Assembly (NCBI GenBank): GCA_026120185.1
Contig: JANUWF010001491.1
Location: forward strand, 1,674,001-1,738,000
DNA length: 64,000 nt
From: Voacanga thouarsii
Lineage: Eukaryota; Streptophyta; Magnoliopsida; Gentianales; Apocynaceae
Direction: 5' to 3'
Shown: positions 44,391 to 55,291 of the stretch, piece by piece
Numbering within the stretch: the first letter of the stretch is position 1
How the letters are laid out: each line of letters starts with the position of its first letter
Translations under genes and position numbers: made by a program
The notes under the pieces: model-generated
What the model saw: the letters and a program-made list of their open reading frames with translations, nothing else
The model's database searches: none
Told to the model about the DNA's origin: nothing

Positions 44391-45480
44391 GAGGGTTCAA
44401 GAGGTTCAAATACTATAAGAATTCTTGGGGTAAAAGGTAGAAGTAGGGAAAAGGAACATTAGTTTAAGCAACCTGAGGTTGGAGCCTGAGCTGAGGAAAG
44501 ACATTAGTGAGATGTAGCGGATTAACCAAAAGTTTCAAACTTTCAAGGCGAGGGAAGAAAAGAGAGGAAATATGGAGTTTCGAGCTGAAGAGGCTGGAGT
44601 GTTATATTTTCGGGAGCGAATGTGTGTGCCAAATGATCAAGTGTTGAAGAGAAAGATAATGGACAAGGCTAACAGAAGTAGGTATACTATTTACCCCGGT
44701 GAGGTGAAGATGTACCAAGATTTGAAAAAAGCCTACTGGTGGACGGGAATGAAAAGGGATGTGGTGCAATACATCTTTTCTTTACTGATATATCAAAAGG
44801 TAAAAGCAGAGTATAATAAGGCAGCCAAAATGCTGCAACTGTTGCCTATTCCCAAGTGAAAGTGGCAAGAAGTAATGATGGATTTTGTCGCTGGGCTGCC
44901 GATATCGAAGACTATGAAGGATGTCGTATGGGTTGTGGTTGATAGGTTGACCAAGACTGCTCATTTTATCTCGATAAATATGAAGGACTCTATGAAAAAA
45001 TTGGCTAAGACATATATTCGGGAAGTGGTTAGATTACATGGTGTACCATCAAGTATTGTATCCAATAGGGATCCCAGATTTACCTCGATGTTTTGGACCA
45101 AATTTAAGAGTAAATGGGAACGACTTTGAAGCTCAGCACTTCTACTCATCTGCAAATAGATGGATAATCTGAAAGAGTCATCTAGATATTGGAGGATATG
45201 CTTAGGGCTTGCATGTTAGATTTTAGGGATAAGTGGTTGGATTGCATACCTTATGCCGAGTTGGCCTACAACAATAGTCATCAAGCATCAATTGGAATGG
45301 CACCCTATGAAGTGTTATATGGGCGAAAATGTCAAGTACCATTGTATTAGGGTTGGATAGAGGATGGTCAAATAAGCAAGTTCGGGGAAGTGAATATTGA
45401 AAAAATGCTCGACAAAGTGAAGGTGATGAGAGATAGGCTAAAAGCCGTGCAAAGCCGACAGAAGAGTTATGCCAACAATA
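44391..45480 (+). pseudogene. Gypsy-B integrase, zinc ligands lost
   Basis: The frame 44572-44859 holds the N-terminal domain: RSRYTIYPGEVKMYQDLKKA then GMKRDVVQYIFSLLIYQKVK. In this clade the His-His and Cys-Cys positions fall at the Tyr/Ser and the SLLIYQ stretch, so most zinc ligands are replaced. After a stop, 44875-45129 gives MMDFVAGLPIS (first Asp), VVDRLTKTAHFI and IVSNRDPRFTSMFW (second Asp). The Glu region is broken by stops near 45130-45200. It would insert element DNA into chromatin if intact. Confidence 0.87.
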
Positions 45481-45960
45481 GAAGAAGGGAGTTGGAGTTT
45501 TAAGTGGGAGATCGGACTTTTCTAAAGATAACGCCTAGCAAGAGAATTTTGAAGCATCTTAAGGGAGGGAAGTTGAGTCCTAGATATTTAGGACCTTTTA
45601 TAGTGATTGAAAGGATCGAACTCGTAGCATATCAGTTAGAGCTGCCAGAAAGGTTAGAAGGAATTCATGATGTATTCCATGTGTCCTAGTTGAAGAAATA
45701 CTACCTTGATCCATAGCATATATTGAATGAGGAGCCATTGATTCTTCAGCCTGACCTAAGGTACATGGAGAAACCAATTAAAGTTCTAGATCATAGTGTC
45801 AAAGTGTTGAGGAATAAGCAGATATAGATGGTGAAGATTTTGTGGGATTATCACGATTCTCAGGACGCGACGTGGGAGATTGAAGATTGGGTGAGGAGGA
45901 AGTATTTGAGTTTGCTTGAGAGGGATAGAACTCTGAATTTCAGGGAAAATTTCTCTTAAG
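45481..45960 (+). pseudogene. Gypsy-B integrase C-terminus and chromodomain
   Basis: GKLSPRYLGPFIVIERIELV then YQLELPERLEGIHDVFHVS is the C-terminal barrel of chromovirus integrases. It is followed by TAG at 45687 where Gln is usual, then LKKY. The tail, from about 45777, reads IKVLDHSVKVLRNKQI, a TAG at 45825, then ILWDYHDSQDATWEIEDW and a basic end. This is a chromodomain of the Tekay/Del kind (aromatic W..H and WE residues present). In that group it is thought to guide insertion to heterochromatin. A purine tract AAGAGGGAGATGA follows, directly before the 3' LTR. Confidence 0.88.
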
Positions 45961-45970
45961 AGGGAGATGA

Positions 45971-48900
45971 TGTAATACCTCGTATTAAGCCACCTTTATT
46001 ATGTGGGGAGAAAGCCATGCATGTCATAGCATTTTTATATTGCATTTGGTAAATTAAATTATTTTCATGAAAATAAGAGTTTCATGAGTTCGTTGTTCCA
46101 TGAAATAATTTGTTCTGGTGTGGTTGTGTTATTTGAGTTAGTTGAGCTTTTGTTTTAATAAGGAGGATTTATTAGAAAAAGAGGATGAAGCAAGCGAGTA
46201 AGAATTAAGGGAATTTATTAAGGAAATATATACTCAAGAATTAATGTGGAATAATGGTTAGAGCTTGGTTTCTAATTCTTTATGGGCTTGAGTTCGAATC
46301 CTAGCTATTTCAAATCCATTCCTTTCTTTTATTTTCTTTTTCCCTAATTTTTCTAAGCCTTGGCCGAAATTCTCCTAGGGTAGCCGCCACCTTGGAGACT
46401 AATTCCTAAAATTTAAGAGTATGATTTATCTTGGGAATTATATTATAAAGCATTTGAAAATAAATTAAATTCTTATTTCTAATATCTTATCATAATCTTT
46501 TAGAGATTTTTAAATATAACTAATCTGGATTTTGAAAGCTATATCTTAGTAAATTATTAGGAAATAAAGAATATAAAAACATAGCTTATTTTATTCAAGT
46601 AGCCACCACTTCTTCAGGAGATAAGTCTCCATATTTTAATTTTCTTCAAATAATTTTAAAAAGGAAATAAAAGGATAAGTGCTGAATTTTAAATAAAGCA
46701 CTTATCTTTTAGACTGTGTTTTCCAAATTTTGGGGAAAAAGGGAAAAGAATTTCGATTAGATTGAAGAAAAAAAGAAAACTAGAATTTTATATTGTAAAA
46801 TAATTATTTAATAGATATTTAAATTTTACTCAAATTAATATAGAGAATTAATTAAATTATTTCTTAAACAAATAACCAAATTCCTTTATGTATTTTTCTG
46901 GAAAATACCTCCAAAGCTACCGCCACCTTAAGAGCTTTTGGAGCTGAACTTTAACTCTTCAAACCCTAGGTAAAGTTATCCAAGAAAACTGTAACCAATA
47001 AGGACTTTGTTTTAGCCAAAAAAATACCAGAATTTTCCCTTCCATTCTTTCAGATTTTTTGCCACAATCAGTACCAATCTGGATGAAAAAATCCAGCCAA
47101 AAACTTGCACAAATTCTCTCTAGTCATTGATAAAAAACACAGCTACACAAAGACTCGCTTTTCTTCTCTCATTCTCGCCACCATAGAGACCGAAACCAGC
47201 CTAATCTCTTCCTTCTTTTTGTCCAAATTTTCAGTCATCATAAGCACCAAAAAGAGAGCAGCAACAACCCCAAAACTACTGCCCAGTTTTGGTAACCCAA
47301 AGAAGCACTAAAGCTGTCCGACTTGTTCTTGTGATTAAGAATCCATAACAAGGTAGGACATCTCCAAACTCCCAAACACTAAAACCTAATCTTTTCTATC
47401 CAAAAAACCACAAAATTCCCACTCTCTCAGCCTCTCAAACTCACCAGACAAACATCATTCTACTTGCTCAAAATTTCAACCAACATACCCCAAGAACAAA
47501 ACCAAAACCGAAACAACCTACAAGATAAACAATCTTCAATCCTTTTATCCATCTCTTACTCCATTCTTTCTCTCTTTTCTCTCTTAAATCACGTCCATAA
47601 AGGACTGATTTTCTCCCTTTCTTGGTGAATGTCGATCAATAACATCTAGACGAGCCAATCTCTTCAACTATCCATTGAACTTAAGCTAGTCATCAAGGAG
47701 TTGCCGTATTTTAAGTCTAGTTCACTAAGAGGTAATCAAGATCCTATCTTTATTGATTTAAATGTCTTTGATCTTTAAAATATTGACTTATGAATGTTTA
47801 CGGAGTCTAGCATGAACGTATGAATGGACTAGAATAATAAATATGTTGATGTGGGACATAAACAAAGCATGTATGGGATAGGACACTAATTCATCTTGTC
47901 ATGATGAATCTAGATCTATGCTAGGTTGGCAAAGATGAGATCATTTAATGTTTATGGGGCCGATTATGATGATTTTATGCTAGTTGAATCTAGGAGTTAT
48001 CATATGGTGATTTATTTTGGATGAATGCATGGTTATGATCAATAGAGGGCAAAGGAAGTTGTGTATGTGATCTAATGGATTAAATCACGTAGATACGATG
48101 GATGAGTTAGGTGGTTAATGAGACCATGAGAATTCATGTTGCATGAAATAGTGGATGTAATGATTGGATTCTAATTATAGAATCATTTGTTCTAGATAAG
48201 CAAGGAGAGGAAGTAAGGGCAATCAATTGTGTTGGGTCTAGCGTTGATTTATCCAAGTAAGTCCCTACATAACTGTTTTGATAAATATTACATATTTGCA
48301 AGCAATTTTCAGAATGTTATTTGGAATTGATATCAATATGATGTTTTAACAAGGGGATTGAAACGTTGGTTACACATGATGAGTTACACTATGTTGTTTT
48401 GATACTTAGGCTGGAAACGTGGATGTTTTACTTTCTAAATGAGTTTGTCAAATTCAACTGCTCAAATTGAAAAATGATTTCTTACTCTAGCACTAAACAA
48501 TTTGGAAATACTATTATGGAAAATCACATTTTTGCAATCAAGCTAATCAAAGAGTTTCAAAAAAGGGAAAATGATTTTGCCCCTAAATAGGGATCGTTGA
48601 GTACTCAACGGGGGTAGGCCGGTGGTACTAGTCTTGAAGAGCAAGAGTGAGTCTTCTGGCAGGAGACCACCTCCAGAAGATGAACTTAACTTGGAGAGGC
48701 GACAGTACTACTTAGTCAGGCCATTCGAGCTAGCATATTGGTCCATGTGGACATTGTTGATCTAAGTTGGACAACCGAAGTGTTGGGTGTAGAGATAGAG
48801 GAGTATCTCACCCTAGTAGGAGGATCCCCCACTGCCCATTGTAGAATGAATATATTAGGATACTATTACAGTGGTAACCATGATATGGATTATGATACTA

Positions 48901-49418
48901 TTGTTTGGATCATTGCTAATCCCTACTTAATGATTATGAATATGATGAAACGATGATTTATTGTGAACTATTTTGAATTCATTAAGTAAGGTTCCTTTGT
49001 ATAACTATTATTGATGAAATTGACTTGCAAACACGATTTGGTGATTTTGACAAACCTGCATGTACAAAATGGTTGTATTTATCAATTGCACACACAGGAC
49101 TTACTGAGATGCCAATCTCACACCTTTTATATAATGATTTCAGCGAAGTGCTTATATGGAGCAGGTTGAAAAAATAAGCAATGATCGTCCATTTGTTTAT
49201 TTTATTTTGAATTATATTTCTTTCAAGAGATGTTTGTTACTTTTGATCTCTCGGACTTGTATAAGTATTTCTCTCGGATGTAATAAGAGTATTTTATTAT
49301 TTTATTTAGTTGGTTTATTTATTTATTTATCATTTTGTAACTCGTTATAAAGACCCCTTGTCTTCTGGACGAGGAAACAACCTGCCCTATCTGGGTACGT
49401 AGGTAGTGGGGTGTTATA
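45971..49418 (+). repeat. Gypsy-B 3' LTR (full length)
   Basis: 3448 bp, TGTAATACCTCG to GTAGTGGGGTGTTATA. Its last third resembles the end of LTR-A: the block AGAGCAAGAGTGAGTCTTCT at about 48640 matches 37145, and the GACGAGG..AACA..CCCT block near 49367 matches 37838. LTR-A and LTR-B are therefore related families. The frames 47105-47311, 48738-48956 and 49156-49350 are LTR sequence. Confidence 0.92.
46247..46311 (+). other. tRNA-like box A/box B segment in the Gypsy-B 3' LTR
   Basis: ATAATGGTTAGAGCTTGG and, about 35 bp on, GAGTTCGAATCC. The latter differs from the pol III box B consensus GGTTCGANTCC at one position. Confidence 0.5.
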
Positions 49419-49423
49419 GGTCG

Positions 49424-51521
49424 ACGTGATGCAGATGACTTAGATGTAAAGATAGGGAAAATTAGCTAACTGTATATGCACATGAAATGCTGATAATTTG
49501 GTCTTTAATTAATATCATTGTTGTTCCACTATTTTACTTAAATCAATAGCCCCCACTATTGATTCGGAAAACCCGTTGGAAGCTTTCCTAGTGGACCGGT
49601 ATCCAAATTCCTTAAGAATGACCTTAGGTTTGCCCAACAAGCCACCCTTATGTTCAATGGTAGGTATCCACTACCAATTACATTGTATGTAATTGCCGGA
49701 TCATTGGGTGATTAACATTGTTTAATCTTAAAGCTTTTAAGCTAATCTAATCTTGCTTCTAATTTTCTTTATGCTTGAGTTAGTCTAACCGGGATAAAGA
49801 AATTAGTTAAACTGGACCCATTAATAAGGAATTTAATAACTCCATAGCTTGAACATGTCCAAGGTCAAGTAGGATTGGGTTAGCCCAACAAATTGGTCTC
49901 AAAAAAAGAATCTCGTTCTTACTATATTAATGGAAGGCATTAGGTTTAATTTTAATTGAGGGATTTGTGATATTTGTGTTTTAACATAGCATGCATAATA
50001 TCATCATATCCATACATTGCAAAACAATAACGTGGTTTGGTTATGGACTTTACTATATTAATTTCCTTGAGCCACAAAGGAAATTAATTTGGCCAATCCT
50101 AAGTGTTCATGCATGATATAGGGAGAAAATCTTACCATCCTCCTTTTAGTCTTGATAACTTTCTCTTGAACTTGAAATAAATTCTATTCTATCTAAACTT
50201 TACTAATCTAATTACATAAGATCCTAATTAAGAAACCTCGAGTTACATTCAAGGGAAGTTTAGATGGGAAGAGAAATTTACAAAAGAAAATAGAGACGGC
50301 AAGATTCACAGGCCCTATTTTATTCAAAACCAAAGTAATAAAATGCATGAGCAATTTAATTGGGTCTATAGTCCATAACCAAACCACTATGCCAATTTTA
50401 TGCTCAAAATAAAATTAAACATAGCAAATAATTCCAAAATCACTATTTTTAAATAATGAAATAAATTCTAAAATTAATATTTTACAATATATTAATTCCT
50501 AAAATTAATTGCAAAATCACTATTTTGGAAAATAGAATAAACTCTAAAATTACTATTTTAGAAGATATATTTCTTGCTAAAAACATATTTTAGGAATTAA
50601 AATAAAATAATATATAATCTACAATTATTAGTTTAGAAAACATATTAATTGCTAAAATCATATTTTAGGAATTAAAATAATATATAATCTAAAATAAATA
50701 TTTTAGAAAATATATTATTTTCCAAAATAAAAATTTTGGAAAAATTATATTAGTCCCAAAATGCCAACTTTGGGAAGTTTTGGGCATTTAGTGAAAAGAA
50801 AAAGAAAACATCTCGTGGGCCAATTGTGAAGACAAAACCGGAAGTCAAACTTAACAAAGGAAAAAGGAAAAATTTTTTTTATAACAAACAGTGAATTACA
50901 TCTTCAGGAGGATGATGTTCACCCTTCCCATGATCACTCAAATAATGCCCACATGAGCTACGCTTCGGGAAGCTTGTCCCATGTCAACTGTGGCTTGGGA
51001 CCAATTGTACCTCAAGTCGTGGCTTGGATTCTAGCAAGCCACAGCTTGGGGCAAAAAAAAAACTTTTTTTTAACTTCTTCATCTTCCCCAGAAACCATTT
51101 CTGTGGGGAAAAAAAAATATGTATTCATAAACCTGCGCAGATTACATGAACAATTTTTGTACATAACAATGGCATTAAAATAGTTTCTCAAAACATAACA
51201 GAGACCCACAAAACTGATTTTTAAAAAAACAGTGCATTCTGCAAACATCTTTTAGAACACAAGCAGTGGCACAGAACAAAAACAATTTCAAACCAAACAA
51301 ATTACAGAAACAATTTCTATAATCCAACTATGGGGGTGAAACAATTTTAGACATAGGCATGGAAATCAAACGGAATTTTTTTTTCTGAAACCATGATCGT
51401 ATCGTGAAACATTTTCACAGTCTGAAAACAAGCAACAAACAATGCCCAGAATCATGCTTAAAACAATTTCATAGCATAAATGAACCTGTTAAAATCACAA
51501 TCAAGCAAGCCCTGATACCAC
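49424..51521 (-). other. Copia-M 5' leader
   Basis: Minus-strand leader between the primer site and the gag start at the Gypsy-B insertion. It has no protein domain. It contains AT-rich repeats of about 75 bp around 50500-50740 built on ATTTTAGGAATTAAAATAAT, and a more complex block at 49560-49700. Frames 50953-51183 and 51012-51248 are opposite-strand overlaps without a domain. Confidence 0.65.
51509..51520 (-). other. Copia-M primer-binding site
   Basis: The minus strand reads TGGTATCAGGGC next to the LTR end. It matches the tRNA-iMet primer complement TGGTATCAGAGC with one mismatch. Confidence 0.85.
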
Positions 51522-51723
51522 TGAAAGGGATTTCAAGAATGCGATAACATTTATAGCAGCAGAAAAACAGAAATCCCAACCTATGATCACATAAATATGA
51601 TTTAAATAGGAAAAAGAAACAAGCACAGGTTTTACCTCTATCGTTCAAAAATTTCATTCTCATTGAATGACTGAGGCGAGATCTAGATACACTCGTTCAA
51701 AACAAGTCTACATTGGCGTCTAA
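51522..51723 (-). repeat. Copia-M 5' LTR, inner 202 bp
   Basis: This is the part of the minus-strand LTR adjoining the primer site. On the minus strand it ends ...AATCCCTTTCA. It is truncated at 51723 by Copia-2, whose LTR starts TGTTGG at 51724. The rest should lie beyond Copia-2, outside the window. Confidence 0.7.
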
Positions 51724-52196
51724 TGTTGGAAAGTTTGCACTGAAAGACTATGTATTTGGTGTAAAGATATTGCAATACAATGTTTATTCAATTAATTTCA
51801 TTTACTTCTTATATTATTACATATTTAAAGTCCATGTATGACAAGTAATGGTCTATGTATTCGGTTGTTCTTCACAGTAAGTTATAGACCATAAGTACTT
51901 GTCATACAAGTAAAATGAGTTTTTAGTCATTTGATTGAACTAGGCATTTTGTGAAAACCCAGTCAAAACCAACCTTAGAGTAAGGGGGGTTGGGATGAAT
52001 ATCATATTTTATTTCATGGTTAAATATATTTTCATATGATTTTTATGTGTTTTGGATTCGGGTTTTATTGTCTTGAGGTCTTGTTGGTGAGTATTGTGTG
52101 AGAGGGGCAAGATGGTAATTTTTGCCCGAGGTGAAAATAGGGAGATAGCTCTGTGGATTGAATAGAAAATAATTTTCTAGTGAAAATATCAACAAG

Positions 52197-52262
52197 AGTT
52201 GTTGTGGTGTAGTGGTTAGAGCTTTGGAATTAATTCTTGAGGTCTTGGGTTCGAATTCCATC
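52197..52262 (+). other. tRNA-like box A/box B segment in LTR-A copy 4
   Basis: The best preserved copy. Box A is TGGTGTAGTGG (52204-52214), a full match to TRGYNNANNNG. GTTAGAGC follows, and box B is GGTTCGAATTCC at 52247-52258, one inserted T against GGTTCGANTCC. The spacing of about 43 bp is tRNA-like. There is no acceptor-stem pairing good enough to call a tRNA gene. Confidence 0.55.
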
Positions 52263-54127
52263 ATAGAAGTTTTAGCTAGATTAAATTTTATTTTTGCTTA
52301 GTGGAGGAAATTTCGGTTTTATGAGCTTAGAGTAAGGTAGGGATGATGGTCCTAAGAGAGACATGTTAGGAGTATTCTCATTCCACTCCTTTACTCTACT
52401 CGAATTTCTTAAAGGGAATTCATTTTCCCTTGATCCTTAATTTTCCTCAATTTTCAACTCCTTGGTTTGATCAAGATGTTCTATCCATTTTCTTTCCAGA
52501 AATTTCAGTAAAATGCTGTGATCTTGTGAGATCAAAATGTCCTAGTAAAAGGCTTCTCATGGTCTGAAAAATGTGGAAGAATGGTTGGAAATTCCAAGGG
52601 GAAAAATCCCTCTAGTAAGCTTGCTAAAATTTCACTCTAGACTAGTTCATCTTACTTCATAGAATGAGATGAAAATTTTCAGCTTGTTGTACCTTCAAAT
52701 TGTCGAGCTTCTTAGCTGAATTTCCCTCCCAAATGCTGCCAAAAAAAATGGCCTTAAGATCAGTTTGAAACATGAATTATTTCTGCCATTTTCGGGCTGC
52801 ACAAAGGCTGTGCAAAACCAGTGAAAATTCTGGGCAAAATCGCTACTTTGGAGGTCCAAAACCAAGTTGATTTCTTCCAGATTTTGTTCAGTACCTTAGC
52901 CATGTTTTTCCTCCATAAAGAAGGCTTGAAACCAGCCTTGAATACCCAGAAATCCCCCTTCAAGCTCTCTGCAAATTGGCTAGAAGTGGCAGCCGAAAAT
53001 CTGCCCAGAAATTTTTGTTCAGCGAAATTCTGGGCAGTCCAAACTTCCAGCTTTGTTTCCTATTTTTCTTCCATCCGAAACACCAGCCCTAATCTGTCAA
53101 AACCTTCCTTAAACCTCCATTAACAGAGCTCCATTGTTTCCCTCAAGCTTCTGGACGAAAGGCAGCAATGGCTGTCCGAAAATCTCTCCAACAAATCCCT
53201 GCAATTTAGCTTGATTGGTTTCCAAAATTCCAGTCATCCTTGTTTAGCAACCTTCCATAAAATCTTACTCAATTGAGCAGACATCTTCTTCACCATTAAG
53301 CACCCTACTTTCAGCCACCATAAGCTTCCATAAACCAGTATTAATCCCACCAAAATTCTGCTCAAACAGTCAGCCATGGCAGACTTCCAAAGCTGTCCAA
53401 CAATCAAGATATTCTTGGAATATTTAGTTTCCAAATTCACTTCCTAAAAATATTCTTCAAAGATTGTAACAACTAACCTTTCCTTTTCCCTTCCAAATCA
53501 GAGAAACAACTCCCTAAACCCTACAAAAATTCGGCCAGCCCTATCTCTCACAGAAATTCGGCAGCTACACACTACAATCTCTTGAAATCTCTCAAGCTCC
53601 AAGAACACACACTCTACACCAAGAACACCTACCTCTTCCCTATACTTAATACCCCTCCAAACCATCTCAAATCCTCTAAAAAACTTCCAGATTTGATCTA
53701 CTCACTGCTGTGAGTCCATCAACACCATTCTTAACATCAAACTCCACAAATCAACTCGCTACTTCGGATCAAAACTAGAAAATTCTGTGAAGGTTCAAGA
53801 ATACCTTCAAGGTAGGTTTGTTCTAACAACTTCATCTTCTCCAATCTTGATCTCTAGTGGGAATATATGTGATCAAACATGCTAATGGTCTCTCTCCTTC
53901 TCTCTCTCTCACGGTCGAAACTCCTCTCCCTTGGCCAGATGACTTCTCCATAAATCATGCTCTCGCCATCTACCATGGCTAAAGTTAGACATCTAGGAGT
54001 TGAGTTCTACTCTAAACTCCTTCAAGGCGTTCATCAACCAAGTAAGTACCATCAACCCTTCTTTTAAACTCTAGAAGCATGTCTCTAGGGTGATATTGAT
54101 AATAGGTGGATGGTGATAGGATTGGAG

Positions 54128-54154
<27 letters not shown>
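54128..54154. repeat. (AT)n microsatellite in LTR-A copy 4
   Basis: About 13 AT units, absent from the other LTR-A copies at this place. Confidence 0.92.
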
Positions 54155-54159
<5 letters not shown>

Positions 54160-55291
54160 AGATTGAAGTATGAATATATGTATGTTTGTGAAGGAGATGG
54201 GACTTATGTATGGAAGGATTATCTTGGTTGATTGCATGTTGATTTGAGGTTTGATGCATGCATAGATAGTATTTGTGATGAAGTATGCTAGAGATCATGT
54301 CACCTTTGGTGAATGGGATTTATATTCATGTTGGATTATTGAAGCCATGATCATATTTATGCTAGTAGGGGTTAGATCATGTTTTGATAAATTGATATCT
54401 ATGCTTGTATGCATGTTTTGATAAAATGCGGCTATTTAATAGTAAAGGCATTTTGGTCATTTTAGTAGCCATGAATAATATGTCTCTTGGTCCTCGGGGT
54501 TGCTCAAGTTACCTTGGTGTTGTATAGACAAAATCTGGGCTTAATGGATAATTATTTGGAAGAAAATATAATATATATTCTGAGTGTCCAATTAGAATTA
54601 ATTAATTAATCATATATTTTAATGAGGTCCAGAAAACATAATTAATTAATTAAGCTAATTTGGCTAGAATAAATTAATTAATTGCGCTGATATATGTTGA
54701 CATATATTAAGAGTCTAATTAGAATTAATTAATTAGTCTTAGGTATTTAATGAAGCCCAAAAAATATAATTAATTGGTTAAGAGGATTGGGCTAGTCTTG
54801 CATTGTTTTTTTTAGCACAACACCTAGCCTAACTGGGCTAGGTGATTTCGGCCATTAGGGCTTTGGAAGCCCTAAGGCTGGTCGAAATATGTAGGGTGAA
54901 AAACAAGTGTTATTTGCAATTTTTTAGAAGTGTCGCCTCCTCTTGTTTTCTCTTCCACGTTCTTTCTCTTCCTTCTATGTGGTGGAGTGATTTTATCTAA
55001 GAAATGAGCTCTCACCAAGCTAACACCTAGAGTAAGGAAGAGTCATACTCTGGAAGACGAAGAGAAGAAGCTTGGAAACGTTTAATGTGTAGGAGTAGAA
55101 GATTGGCGTGAGTTCCAGTTGAATAGCAGGCCTCCTTCTCCCCATCCAACATAAGTTCCAATGCAACTTGACCCCTCGTTGGTTAATCCATGACCAATAA
55201 AGAAAAGTAAGTACTCTCTCCTATATGTGGTTTGAAAAATTGGAAATTTCCTGCCACATTTTTCCTTTGATAGTTTTCCACAATTCCTTCA

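Larger units (their letters stand above)
13906..49418 (+). mobile_element. Gypsy-B: chromodomain Ty3/gypsy element, deleted, with nested insertions
   Basis: Its outer ends are TGTAATACCCCG at 13906 and GGGGTGTTATA at 49418, flanked by GGTCA (13901-13905) and GGTCG (49419-49423). The one TSD mismatch is a CpG-type transition. It is inserted at the gag start codon of minus-strand Copia-M. Remaining parts are the 5' LTR fragment 13906-15320, protease to chromodomain 42641-45960, and a full 3' LTR 45971-49418. LTR-A copy 1 entered its 5' LTR, and a deletion ending near 42640 removed the rest of that LTR, the primer site and gag. The chromodomain and domain order suggest a Tekay/Del-like chromovirus. 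Confidence 0.85.
51950..54425 (+). mobile_element. LTR-A copy 4: truncated
   Basis: It starts TGTGAAAACCC at 51950 and follows LTR-A through the tRNA-like segment, the CT tract at 53889-53910 and the GAGATCATGTCACCTTT block near 54290. It then stops at about 54412-54430 in Copia-2 LTR sequence. The last ~1.8 kb, including the GGTGTTACA end, is absent, so no TSD can be checked. Frames 52043-52264, 52821-53123 and 53234-53440 are LTR sequence. Confidence 0.88.
51724..55291 (+). repeat. Copia-2 5' LTR, split and internally deleted
   Basis: The left part 51724-51949 starts TGTTGGAAAGTTT and resembles the first part of LTR-E (a CACAGTAAG..ATGGACC-like block). LTR-A copy 4 intervenes. The right part from about 54426 resumes with GGCTATTTAATAG and the CATTTTGGTCATTTTAGTAG block, which is deep inside LTR-E (near 20720). 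About 0.65 kb of this LTR is therefore missing along with the end of LTR-A. It ends TTCCTTCA at 55291. The frame 54071-54298 is LTR-A sequence. Confidence 0.78.

Noticed and set aside
52197..52262. tRNA gene
   Set aside because: Box A and box B are good, but no seven-base acceptor stem or anticodon arm pairs convincingly, and it recurs in every LTR-A copy.
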